From: Chryseobacterium sp.
GTDB lineage: Bacteria > Bacteroidota > Bacteroidia > Flavobacteriales > Weeksellaceae
Assembly (NCBI GenBank): GCA_003248755.1
Contig: QFQW01000041.1
Coordinates: 1-30,453, forward strand
Length of the DNA stretch: 30,453 nt
Direction: 5' to 3'
Within the stretch, counting starts at the first letter, position 1; each line of letters opens with the position of its first letter. The position numbers and the translations under genes are program-made. The notes under the pieces were generated by a model. The model saw only the letters and a program-made list of their open reading frames with translations. It was not told the origin of the DNA and made no database searches. Below are positions 23,422-30,426 of the stretch, one piece after another.

Positions 23422-23889
23422 ATGAAAAAGACAATTCTGATAGCATCTTCAGCTATTTTATTGATTGCAACATCATGCAAAAAACAAGAACAAACTATTG
23501 TAACAGACCAGAATAATGACACAGTTGCTGTAGTAACGACCGAAACAAAAACGCTTACAGAGGTGGATGCTAAAGCAGCTGTGGATAAAGCACAAGCAGA
23601 TTTGGACGCTGCTATAAAAAAGGGAGATAAACAAGCCGAAGCTGCCGCAAGAAAAGCTTTAGTAAATGCTAACACGGCTTGGAATGACGCAAAAACAGCT
23701 GTCGGAAATGTAGCTCAAGATGTAAAAGAAGGCGTTGATAATGCTGTTGACAAAACAAAAGTGGCAGCACAAGATGCAAAACAGGATATGAAAGCTGCAG
23801 CGAAGGATGCTAAAGAAGCTACAAAAAAGGCAACCGAAGACGCAAAAGATGCTTACAACAATGCTTTGGAAAAAGCCAAAGCAAAATAA
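23422..23889 (+). CDS. Ala/Lys-rich putative lipoprotein
   Basis: The 155-residue product starts MKKTILIASSAILLIATSC, a lipoprotein signal with lipobox ATSC. The mature part is highly rich in Ala, Lys, Asp and Glu, with heptad-like AAVDKAQADLDAAIKK and DAKQDMKAAAKDAKEA repeats, so it is predicted to be a long helix or coiled coil. It resembles YtxH-like, LEA-like or Lpp-like envelope proteins in composition only. A role in envelope stability or stress is a guess. The 71-base gap after the EamA gene shows no clear promoter, and a shared terminator follows. Confidence 0.75.
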   Translation: MKKTILIASSAILLIATSCKKQEQTIVTDQNNDTVAVVTTETKTLTEVDAKAAVDKAQADLDAAIKKGDKQAEAAARKALVNANTAWNDAKTAVGNVAQDVKEGVDNAVDKTKVAAQDAKQDMKAAAKDAKEATKKATEDAKDAYNNALEKAKAK

Positions 23890-23896
23890 TTTAAAA

Positions 23897-23932
23897 CAAA
23901 AAAACGGTCAAAAATTTCTGACCGTTTTTTTT
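23897..23932. terminator. Bidirectional terminator between convergent genes
   Basis: ACGGTCA (23904-23910) pairs with TGACCGT (23919-23925), flanked by A-run and T-run. It serves the lipoprotein gene (plus) and purK (minus), whose stop at 23931 touches the T-run. Confidence 0.88.
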
Positions 23933-25040
23933 ATACTATAACTCTTACTATAGATTTAATATGGATTAACTTATCCATCAATTCTTCTCTGGAATCTGCC
24001 AAAACATTGATGTGTCCCATTTTTCTTCCAGGTTTTGTTTCGGATTTTCCGTAAAGATGGACATAGGTTTTTGGTAATTTCAATACTTCTTCCAAACCTT
24101 CGTATTTCACTTTTCCTGAATAATTCTCCTCTCCAACTAGATTCAGCATTCCTGAAAACCCAAATGCATTTGTATCGGCCAAAGGTTGGTTTGTTACAAC
24201 TCTGTAAAATTGCTCAAATTGAGAATTTGAATTTCCTTCCTGCGATTGATGTCCTGAATTGTGGAGTCTCGGCGCAGTTTCATTGACCCAAACTTTCCCT
24301 TTTTTGTCAAGGAATAGTTCAACCGCAAAAAGTCCCGCAGAATCTGCGCTTCTGATGAATTGATCAGCAATTACATCAACTTGTTTTTGAGTTTCTTCTG
24401 AAATATCAGCTGGACAAATATTAAAGTCAAGAAGATTCAGTTTTGGATCAGCCACCATTTCTGTTACTGGGAAAGTTTTCGTTTCTCCGTTTTCGTTTTT
24501 AGCAACAATAACGGACAATTCTTTGTCAATATCAACCAGATCTTCCAAAACAGACTCCTGTGTCCAGAGATTTCTCCAATCGTCATTTGAGCGAATCAAT
24601 TGAACACCTTTTCCGTCGTAACCGCCGGTATTCAGTTTTTGAACAAAAGGGATTTTGATTTTGATTTCGTCCTCGCTTCCATCCATAATTTCAAAATCGG
24701 GAGACGGAATTCTGTTTTCTTCATAAAATTGTTTCTGAAGAATCTTTTGCTGAATGATTTTTATAATTTTGGAATTCGGAACGACTTTCACACCTTGATT
24801 TTCCAGTTCCTCAAGCGCATCGGCATTCACGTGCTCAATTTCAATCGTTACAACATCTTTGTCTCTTCCGAATTCTAAAACCGTATCATAATCATTGAAA
24901 TCACCTCTTGTGAAATGTGAAATATTGGCACAGGAACATTCTGGATTGGGGTCAAGAACATAGAATTCATCATCATATTTCAATGCTTCCTGAATGAACA
25001 TTCGTCCCAATTGTCCACCACCTAAAATTCCGATTTTCAT
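23931..25040 (-). CDS. purK: 5-(carboxyamino)imidazole ribonucleotide synthase
   Basis: PurK uses ATP and bicarbonate to carboxylate AIR to N5-CAIR, the substrate of PurE. The 369-residue product is an ATP-grasp enzyme. The N-terminal pre-ATP-grasp domain starts MKIGILGGGQLGRMFIQEAL and has VVTIEIEHVNADALEELE. The ATP-grasp part has PFVQKLNTGGYDGKGVQLI (ATP lid), LSVIVAKNENGE, and AVELFLDKKGKVWVNETAPRLHNSGHQS (metal ligands). GMLNLVGE and HLYGKSETKPGRKMGHINVL end the protein. Length and motif order are standard. Separation from purE by opposite-strand genes means the two are transcribed independently. Confidence 0.96.
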   Translation of the reverse strand: MKIGILGGGQLGRMFIQEALKYDDEFYVLDPNPECSCANISHFTRGDFNDYDTVLEFGRDKDVVTIEIEHVNADALEELENQGVKVVPNSKIIKIIQQKILQKQFYEENRIPSPDFEIMDGSEDEIKIKIPFVQKLNTGGYDGKGVQLIRSNDDWRNLWTQESVLEDLVDIDKELSVIVAKNENGETKTFPVTEMVADPKLNLLDFNICPADISEETQKQVDVIADQFIRSADSAGLFAVELFLDKKGKVWVNETAPRLHNSGHQSQEGNSNSQFEQFYRVVTNQPLADTNAFGFSGMLNLVGEENYSGKVKYEGLEEVLKLPKTYVHLYGKSETKPGRKMGHINVLADSREELMDKLIHIKSIVRVIV

Positions 25041-25084
25041 AATTTACTCTTTAACTTTTCTTTTATTTTTAGATTTATTTTTTT

Positions 25085-25150
25085 GAACACAAAGTCCACA
25101 ATGTTTTTTATACTATAATGCTTTTAAGTTCACAAAGCTACTTCAACAAG
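25085..25150. repeat. Dispersed ACAAAG-type repeat, copy 2
   Basis: GAACACAAAGTCCACAATG, an AT-rich middle, then AGTTCACAAAGCTACTTC. It aligns with the copies at 6747-6810 and 30214-30292. It fills most of the gap between purK and the next gene. Confidence 0.55.
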
Positions 25151-25195
25151 CTCAGCATAAACTTCAAACTTATTAAAGATTTAATTCTAAACTTT

Positions 25196-25636
25196 TTACT
25201 TTTTACAATTATCTTTTCTTCTAGTATCGATTATATATTGGATCTTCCATTCGCTATTCGACTTTACCAATTGAAAAGAATTGACACCACAATGCGAGAA
25301 CTGACCTTTGTAATAAAATTCATAAGGTGTCCAAACCGAAGCGAGATTTCCATCAATCAAGATATTTGAAAATGTGATTCTTTCATCCAAACTTCCTTTT
25401 TCAGCTTTGGAAATACTCAATGCGAAATCATTGATGCTTTCATTTTTGACTTCTCCGGCTTTAGTAATCGTCTGCAAAACAGTATTTTTAGAAAACGCCT
25501 TTTTAATCAATATAGAATCGGAATTTTTCATCCCGTTAAATAATTGGTTAATTGTCAATTTAATAGATTCTTCCTCGAATTTTTGCGCCAGGAAAAAAGA
25601 AGAAACGAAAACGAGAATTATTGACAATATTTTCAT
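25196..25636 (-). CDS. Exported NTF2-like (SnoaL/DUF4440-type) protein
   Basis: The 146-residue product has a signal peptide (MKILSIILVFVSSFFLAQ). A cone-shaped NTF2-like fold of about 120 residues follows: helix SIKLTINQLFNGMKNSDS, strand with FSKNTVLQTITKAGEV, then ASVWTPYEFYYKGQFSHCGV and SFQLVKSNSEWKIQYIIDTRR. Proteins of this layout are often small ligand-binding or lumazine-binding-like enzymes, but no catalytic residues can be named here. The start codon is 2 bases from the stop of the upstream DUF1543 gene, so the two are co-transcribed. Confidence 0.75.
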   Translation of the reverse strand: MKILSIILVFVSSFFLAQKFEEESIKLTINQLFNGMKNSDSILIKKAFSKNTVLQTITKAGEVKNESINDFALSISKAEKGSLDERITFSNILIDGNLASVWTPYEFYYKGQFSHCGVNSFQLVKSNSEWKIQYIIDTRRKDNCKK

Positions 25637-25638
25637 AA

Positions 25639-26175
25639 TTATTGAACTTTAAGATAACCGATTTTCATCACATTTTCCTGATTTTCAATATCAGATTTTT
25701 CAAAGATAATGGAATATTTTTCTTTGGTATTTTTTGACAGCAGGTCTTGAACATTATAAATATCATCAATATCAACGCCATGTTTATCATCAATATGACT
25801 TACAGCGTTTGCGAAGCCCATTGTTCTGTAAAATTCGGTTTGCTTCACCCTTTTGATGACATCGCTGAGAGATGTTCCGACCATCAGATGCTGCTCATGA
25901 AATTCTTCAAAATGCCCCGGCTTATAACCGCCAAGATTTATAAAAAAGAGCTGTTCCTCCTGTCTATATGAATTATTATCTACAATTTTCAGTTCAAAAC
26001 CATCGGCAAACCGGACTTCCTGATAACAGTCAATATGAATTTTAGTATCTGCCCAAAAACTTTTCATTTCCGGAATCAGGTCCTCAAAACGTTCTGCAAC
26101 ACCAAAAAAAACATCGTGTTGTTCGATATTTCTGCCTTTTGGTGTTGCGCCTAAAATAACATAGAATAATTTCAT
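25639..26175 (-). CDS. DUF1543 domain-containing protein
   Basis: The 178-residue product from the ATG at 26175 begins MKLFYVILGATPKGRNIEQH, followed by DVFFGVAERFEDLIPEMKSF and KIHIDCYQEV. This is the DUF1543 pattern as I recall it, and a second related half follows (LFFINLGGYKPGHFEEFHEQ). The biochemical role is unknown; the protein appears cytosolic. An in-frame ATG at 26193 would overlap the consensus -7 element (26193-26200), so 26175 is preferred. It is the first gene of a two-gene operon with the NTF2-like gene. Confidence 0.75.
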   Translation of the reverse strand: MKLFYVILGATPKGRNIEQHDVFFGVAERFEDLIPEMKSFWADTKIHIDCYQEVRFADGFELKIVDNNSYRQEEQLFFINLGGYKPGHFEEFHEQHLMVGTSLSDVIKRVKQTEFYRTMGFANAVSHIDDKHGVDIDDIYNVQDLLSKNTKEKYSIIFEKSDIENQENVMKIGYLKVQ

Positions 26176-26192
26176 TCCGAGAAAATGTTTCA

Positions 26193-26200
26193 CAAAAATA
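26193..26200 (-). promoter_or_regulatory. Promoter -7 element of the DUF1543 operon
   Basis: TATTTTTG on the minus strand is an exact TAnnTTTG, 17 bases before the ATG at 26175. It decides between two candidate starts. Confidence 0.5.
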
Positions 26201-26324
26201 CTTAAAATAATATGTAAAATCTAATCTGCAAAATAAGCTCTGTCAAAGAAAGACAAAACATCAATTCCTACAATGTTAATAGGCTATATATGAATTAATT
26301 ATTTTAAAAAATGTCACTATTTGC

Positions 26325-26360
26325 AGGGCAAAATATTTTTCAAAGCTCTATATTTGCCCT
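26325..26360 (+). promoter_or_regulatory. TauE promoter with inverted repeat (possible operator)
   Basis: TATATTTG (26349-26356) is an exact -7 element ending 4 bases before the ATG. AGGGCAAA (26325-26332) is the reverse complement of TTTGCCCT (26353-26360); allowing one extra A, the match extends into the AT-rich side. The right arm overlaps the -7 element and abuts the start codon, a position suited to an operator or an mRNA hairpin. Confidence 0.4.
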
Positions 26361-27191
26361 ATGTCAGAAATCATAATTCTATTTATTGGCGCTATCGCAG
26401 CCGGATTGATGGGTTCTCTTACAGGTTTGGGCGGTGGCGTTATCATCATCCCTTTACTGACTTTAGGTTTCGGAGTTCCAATGCACTATGCGATTGGAGC
26501 ATCTCTCATTTCGGTTATCGGAACGTCTTCCGGTGCTGCAGTTGCATTTGTGAAAGAAGGCTTCACCAATATGCGAATCGGGATGTTCCTGGAAATTGCG
26601 ACTACCGCAGGAGCAGTTTCTGGTGCCTTGATCTCAGGATTTCTGAATCCGAATACAATCGGGATTATTTTTGCAAGTATTCTAATTTTAACCGTTTTAT
26701 TAAATCTAAAAGGAAAACCAGACCACCAGGAAGAACTGATCAAAGGAAGTTTGGCCGATAAACTAAAGCTTTATGGGACTTTTCCAGATAAAGACGGCAT
26801 CAAACATTATGCTTCAAGAAATACGATACCAGGATTTTTCATGATGGTTTTTGCAGGTGCAATGTCCGGACTTTTAGGAATCGGTTCCGGTGCTTTGAAG
26901 GTTTTGGCGATGGATAATATGATGAAATTACCCTTCAAAGTTTCTACAACCACTAGCAACTTTATGATTGGTGTAACCGCTGTTGCAGGTGCTTTGATCT
27001 ATTTTCAACGAGGTCAGATCATCCCTGTTATTGCCGCACCGGTTTTGATTGGTGTAGTTGTAGGAAGTTTTATTGGTTCGAAAACTTTGATGATATCCAA
27101 AACGAAGAAGCTGAAAGTATTTTTCGCAATCGTAATCACTATTCTTTCAATTTATATGATGTACAACGGAGTCAATAAAAATTTCCATTAA
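26361..27191 (+). CDS. TauE/SafE-family membrane permease
   Basis: The 276-residue inner-membrane protein belongs to the sulfite exporter TauE/SafE (DUF81) family. Its two repeats are visible: FIGAIAAGLMGSLTGLGGGVIIIPLLT with IGASLISVIGTSSGAA, and MMVFAGAMSGLLGIGSGALKVLAM with VSTTTSNFMIGVTAVAGA. About eight helices are expected, with a cytosolic loop near 120-155. Members move anions such as sulfite or sulfonates, but the substrate here is unknown. The stop codon shares one base with the ATG of the DUF1634 gene (TAATG), so translation is probably coupled. The promoter and an inverted repeat lie immediately upstream. Confidence 0.88.
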   Translation: MSEIIILFIGAIAAGLMGSLTGLGGGVIIIPLLTLGFGVPMHYAIGASLISVIGTSSGAAVAFVKEGFTNMRIGMFLEIATTAGAVSGALISGFLNPNTIGIIFASILILTVLLNLKGKPDHQEELIKGSLADKLKLYGTFPDKDGIKHYASRNTIPGFFMMVFAGAMSGLLGIGSGALKVLAMDNMMKLPFKVSTTTSNFMIGVTAVAGALIYFQRGQIIPVIAAPVLIGVVVGSFIGSKTLMISKTKKLKVFFAIVITILSIYMMYNGVNKNFH

Positions 27192-27577
27192 TGAGAACAA
27201 GACCATTTACAGATGTTGACCTAAACCGTTCTGTTGGAAACCTGCTAAGATTGGGCGTGATTCTTTCTGTAGCAACTTCTCTGATTGGTTTTATCAAGCT
27301 TTTTTCGGAGGGTTTTGTGATGCCGAAAAAGTATAAAATGCTGAATATGGGAAATTCTTCCGAGAAAGTATGGGGAAGTTTCTGGGATTCGCTTTGTAAA
27401 GGTGAAGGAATGGCGATCATCCAATTGGGGATTTTGCTTTTAATTCTCACGCCATTAGTAAGGATTATTTTTGCATTAATTGGTTATCTGAAAGAGAAGG
27501 ATTATACCTATGTTATAATTTCACTAATTGTTTTGGCGATTATGACCGTGAGTTTTCTGACCGGTTATGCTCATTAG
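27191..27577 (+). CDS. DUF1634 membrane protein
   Basis: The 128-residue product has three predicted helices: LLRLGVILSVATSLIGFIKLF, MAIIQLGILLLILTPLVRIIFALIG and VIISLIVLAIMTVSFLTGY. The N-terminal VDLNRSVGNLLRLGV and the ILLLILTPLVRI segment fit DUF1634, which is regularly found next to TauE/SafE permeases. The one-base overlap with the permease gene supports a joint function, perhaps as an accessory subunit. No catalytic features are seen. Confidence 0.82.
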   Translation: MRTRPFTDVDLNRSVGNLLRLGVILSVATSLIGFIKLFSEGFVMPKKYKMLNMGNSSEKVWGSFWDSLCKGEGMAIIQLGILLLILTPLVRIIFALIGYLKEKDYTYVIISLIVLAIMTVSFLTGYAH

Positions 27578-27611
27578 TATAATTAATAATTGATAAATTA
27601 TAATTGATTTT

Positions 27612-27649
27612 AAAGTCTATCATCTATCCTTCTATCATCTTTTATCTAA
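27612..27649. repeat. Second copy of the etfB-etfA spacer repeat
   Basis: AAAGTCTATCATCTAT (27612-27627) is the inverse of 1848-1863, and the following CTTCTATCATCTTTTATCTA resembles the rest of that copy. It overlaps the last codon of the VOC gene, between convergent genes with no hairpin terminator. Confidence 0.55.
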
Positions 27650-28023
27650 TTTTCATAAAATTCCAGAGGCAAATCATCCGGGTCTGAAGTAAAAAAGAAT
27701 TTTTTATCTGTAAATTCATCAATCCTGATTTCTTCGCAATCCAAACCTTTTGATATTAATTCATTTCGTTTTTCTTCCACATTATCCACTGAAAAAGCCA
27801 GATGACGCAGTCCACAGCTTTCCGGTCTTGATGAACGTTTTGGTGGATTGGGAAACGAAAACAATTCAATGACGTAATGGTCTCCGATTGCCAAATCCAG
27901 TTTGTAGGATTGCCGTTCTTCACGATAAACTTCACGAATAATATTAAGTCCTAAAACTTCCGTATAGAATTTTTTGGAAACTTCGTAATTGGAACAGATG
28001 ATGGCGATGTGGTGGATTTGCAT
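27646..28023 (-). CDS. VOC family protein (glyoxalase I-like)
   Basis: The 125-residue cytosolic protein has one vicinal-oxygen-chelate domain made of two beta-alpha-beta-beta-beta units. Likely metal ligands are visible: His in IHHIAIICSNYE, Glu in YVIELFSFPNP, His in LRHLAFSVDNV and Glu in LPLEFYE. The pattern KKFYTEVLGLNIIRE and the RPESCGLRHLAF segment resemble the YaeR/GloA2-type subgroup, whose substrate is not established. The length is standard. It has no clear promoter motif; the upstream gap 28024-28153 holds a palindromic repeat. Confidence 0.88.
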   Translation of the reverse strand: MQIHHIAIICSNYEVSKKFYTEVLGLNIIREVYREERQSYKLDLAIGDHYVIELFSFPNPPKRSSRPESCGLRHLAFSVDNVEEKRNELISKGLDCEEIRIDEFTDKKFFFTSDPDDLPLEFYEN

Positions 28024-28048
28024 TTTTTACTTTAACAATAAAATTTAG

Positions 28049-28129
28049 TTTGTCATTTTGTAGGAAACCTAACATACTGGTTCGACGGAGTTAATCTCAA
28101 CGTTGCTTAGATTCCTCCGGAATGACAAA
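28049..28129. repeat. Palindromic TGTCATT/AATGACA element, copy 1
   Basis: TTTGTCATT (28049-28057) is the exact reverse complement of AATGACAAA (28121-28129). The inner parts AGGAAAC and AGATTCCT also partly pair. The shorter relative at 30374-30426 shares the ends and the inner TTAGATTCCT segment. Confidence 0.65.
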
Positions 28130-28153
28130 TATCGTGTTTAAATTCTTCTTTTA

Positions 28154-29017
28154 TCACTTTTCCTCTTTCAATTTCTCCAAATAATCACCTTCCAAATCCT
28201 TCAGTTGTTTGAAATAATTCTCCTTATCCATAAATACTTTTGGATTGTAAGCATCTCCGGGTTTACGTTTCTCGTGCAAATCAAATTGGCTTGCGTGCGA
28301 AGCAACCCAAATATCAAAATCCAATTTCTTCATGGCATCCAATGTATAAGCATAATCTTTTTGCATATTTGGATAAGCGTGGACATCAGAAAATTTGTGG
28401 TCGATAATGATGGATGGCATATTAGCAATCAAAACTTTATAAGTTCTGTCTTTATCTCTTGTTTCGAAGATAAAACTGCAGGAGCCTTTTGTATGTCCAG
28501 GATGATGGAGCAAAGTCAAAGTTGTATTACCTAATTTGATTTTATCATTGTTTTTCAAGAGAAAATCTGGAGTTAATGGTTTAAAAGTTACGCCGTATTT
28601 TCCTAATTCGTAATCCGATTTTCCACCGGATTTCAGTTCTGCTAATTCAGCTTCGTCAACATATAGTTTTGCACCGGTTTCTTTTTTGATATCAGCCATT
28701 GCACCCATATGGTCAAAATGTGCTTGGGTCAAGGTTAGGATTTTGATATCTTTATATTTGAATCCCAATTTTTCAATATTTGCTTTGATTTGCGGATAAG
28801 AATTGGCTAAACCCGTATTGATGAGAATATTTCCTTTGTTTGTAACAATAAGATAAGATGCTAAATCATAAGTTCCGACATAATACAGATTCCCGACAAT
28901 TCTGAATGGCTCATAAGGTTGTGACCATTTTTCAGGATTATTTTTTGGTTCTGTAACGGTTTGTGCATTTCCGATGAAAGAAATGATTAGTAGGAAAAGT
29001 ATTGTTAGTTTTTTCAT
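28154..29017 (-). CDS. Subclass B3 metallo-beta-lactamase, GOB-like
   Basis: This is a periplasmic zinc hydrolase expected to open the beta-lactam ring, including carbapenems if active. The 287-residue product has a signal peptide (MKKLTILFLLIISFIGNAQ). The metal site reads Q98-A-H100-F-D102-H103, then His175 in HHPGHTKGS and His241 in ASHASQFDLHEK. The Gln in place of the usual first His is a distinctive feature of GOB enzymes. Stretches such as EPFRI.GNLYYVGTYDLASY, GKYGVTFKP and SFIFET match my memory of GOB from Elizabethkingia very closely; I could not measure identity. It sits among housekeeping genes with its own -7 element and no mobile-element traces, so it appears to be a resident chromosomal gene. 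Confidence 0.92.
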   Translation of the reverse strand: MKKLTILFLLIISFIGNAQTVTEPKNNPEKWSQPYEPFRIVGNLYYVGTYDLASYLIVTNKGNILINTGLANSYPQIKANIEKLGFKYKDIKILTLTQAHFDHMGAMADIKKETGAKLYVDEAELAELKSGGKSDYELGKYGVTFKPLTPDFLLKNNDKIKLGNTTLTLLHHPGHTKGSCSFIFETRDKDRTYKVLIANMPSIIIDHKFSDVHAYPNMQKDYAYTLDAMKKLDFDIWVASHASQFDLHEKRKPGDAYNPKVFMDKENYFKQLKDLEGDYLEKLKEEK

Positions 29018-29033
29018 ATTTTTAGTATAAAGT

Positions 29034-29041
29034 CAAATGTA
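29034..29041 (-). promoter_or_regulatory. Promoter -7 element of the B3 beta-lactamase gene
   Basis: TACATTTG on the minus strand is an exact TAnnTTTG, 16 bases before the ATG. No clear -33 TTG and no regulator gene or operator nearby were seen, suggesting constitutive expression. Confidence 0.45.
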
Positions 29042-29089
29042 TAAAGCATTAAGTACATTTTACTTTGTACATAATACATCTTACAAAAA

Positions 29090-30145
29090 TTAAAACCTCA
29101 TCACATCTTTCACTACTCCACCTTTTTGAGTCAATGGAATCAGTTCTGTTTTGATGAAATCTGTAATCCTATCGTTGTCGATATCATTCGGGAAAAGCAA
29201 ATGAACATTCGCTCCTGCATCTAATGTGAAAAATAAAGCTAAACCTGTAATTTTTCTAAATTCCCAAATTTTATTAATGACTTGCAAAGTTCCAGTTTGC
29301 ATCAAAATGAAAGCCGGGTCGCTCATCATCATCATGGCGTGAAGTGTCAAAGCTTCATGCTCAACCAATTTGATAAAGCCTTCCATATCACCTGATGAGA
29401 GAATCGTTTTCAGTTTGGTAAAATTCTCGTGAGCTTCCTGGAAACGTCTCTCGGCATAAGGATTGGTATTCATCAAGCCGTGACCAACGGTTGAAGAAAC
29501 AGATTTCTGACCTTCGTGAATCAACAAAACCCAATCGTTGAAGTTTTTGAAAATCGGATGGATTTCGTCATTCGGATATTGGACAGCAAATAAATCCGAG
29601 CTTCCTTCCACTTCTTCGGTTTTCCCCCAAACTACCAAACCTTCATAAAGACTTCTGCAAGCACTTCCGCTTCCTAATCTTGCCAAAAAGCTTTCTTTTT
29701 TGGTTTTAAAATTGTCATCCGAATTATTAGTGAAAATTTCATCTAAACTCATCAAACATTTTGCAATTGCTCCGAAACCTGAAGCTGAACTTGCAATTCC
29801 TGAACTGTGAGGAAATGTATTTTCGGTTTTGATGATGTATTTTCCTTTCAGAATCCAAGGCAAATATGGCTCAATATTTTTGAAATATTTTTCAATTTTC
29901 TCAGCGAATTTTTTTTCTTCATTTCCTGCTAAAAAAATCTGTACAGAAAAATCTTCTCCGGCAAAAAACTCCATTGTCGTATTGGTTTTGCAATGGTTCA
30001 AAGTATAGCTGATACTTGGATTGGCAGGAATCTGATTTTCGTATTTTCCCCAATATTTAATCAATGCGATATTAGAAGGACAGCTTGCGGAAACTAGTTG
30101 ATTGGATATCTGGAATTGGGAATTTCCCAAAAATTCTTGAGTCAT
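29090..30145 (-). CDS. mvaD: Diphosphomevalonate decarboxylase
   Basis: This enzyme makes isopentenyl diphosphate from mevalonate diphosphate with ATP, the last step of the mevalonate route to isoprenoids. The 351-residue product is a GHMP-kinase-fold protein. Family motifs are SCPSNIALIKYWGKYE near the N-terminus, NPSISYTLNH, the ATP/phosphate loop FPHSSGIASSASGFGA, RLGSGSACRSLYEGLVVWGK and LLIHEGQKSVSSTVGH. A C-terminal LDAGANVHLLF closes the GHMP domain. Length and motif order are as expected. A -7 element (TAAATTTG) lies 32 bases upstream. Confidence 0.94.
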   Translation of the reverse strand: MTQEFLGNSQFQISNQLVSASCPSNIALIKYWGKYENQIPANPSISYTLNHCKTNTTMEFFAGEDFSVQIFLAGNEEKKFAEKIEKYFKNIEPYLPWILKGKYIIKTENTFPHSSGIASSASGFGAIAKCLMSLDEIFTNNSDDNFKTKKESFLARLGSGSACRSLYEGLVVWGKTEEVEGSSDLFAVQYPNDEIHPIFKNFNDWVLLIHEGQKSVSSTVGHGLMNTNPYAERRFQEAHENFTKLKTILSSGDMEGFIKLVEHEALTLHAMMMMSDPAFILMQTGTLQVINKIWEFRKITGLALFFTLDAGANVHLLFPNDIDNDRITDFIKTELIPLTQKGGVVKDVMRF

Positions 30146-30177
30146 AGTTTGGATTTTAGCGAATTGCTTTTGTTGCG

Positions 30178-30185
30178 CAAATTTA
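30178..30185 (-). promoter_or_regulatory. Promoter -7 element of mvaD
   Basis: TAAATTTG on the minus strand is an exact TAnnTTTG, 32 bases before the ATG. No -33 TTG is seen at the usual distance. Confidence 0.4.
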
Positions 30186-30213
30186 ATTATTTTAAATTCG
30201 ACTTTGGGGTTTT

Positions 30214-30292
30214 GAAACGCAAAGTCCGCAAAGATTTTTTGAAATTATTGAAAACATTTTTAAGGCTCGCAAAGACGCTGACGCTCATCAAA
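30214..30292. repeat. Dispersed ACAAAG-type repeat, copy 3
   Basis: GAAACGCAAAGTCCGCAAAG, an AT-rich middle, then GGCTCGCAAAGACGCTGACG. It aligns with copies at 6747-6810 and 25085-25150. I see no gene in 30146-30453. Confidence 0.55.
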
Positions 30293-30373
30293 GAAATAAT
30301 AGAGTTGATTGACGGAAATTCAATTTTTTCTAATTTAATATTTATTAGATACTCAAACTTAACATTTTTTCTG

Positions 30374-30426
30374 TGTCATTCCGCAGGAATCTCTACAAAC
30401 ATTGTTTAGATTCCTTCGGAATGACA
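30374..30426. repeat. Palindromic TGTCATT/AATGACA element, copy 2
   Basis: TGTCATTCCG-C-AGGAATCT (30374-30392) pairs with AGATTCCT-T-CGGAATGACA (30408-30426), 18 of 19 positions, around a 15-base loop. It is a compact hairpin element related to 28049-28129. Confidence 0.75.

Noticed and set aside
26321..26761. 146-codon frame on the plus strand at the TauE gene 5' end
   Set aside because: It overlaps the TauE/SafE permease in another frame. Its composition is unusual (Arg/Tyr/Ser/Cys-rich) and the permease frame matches a known family.
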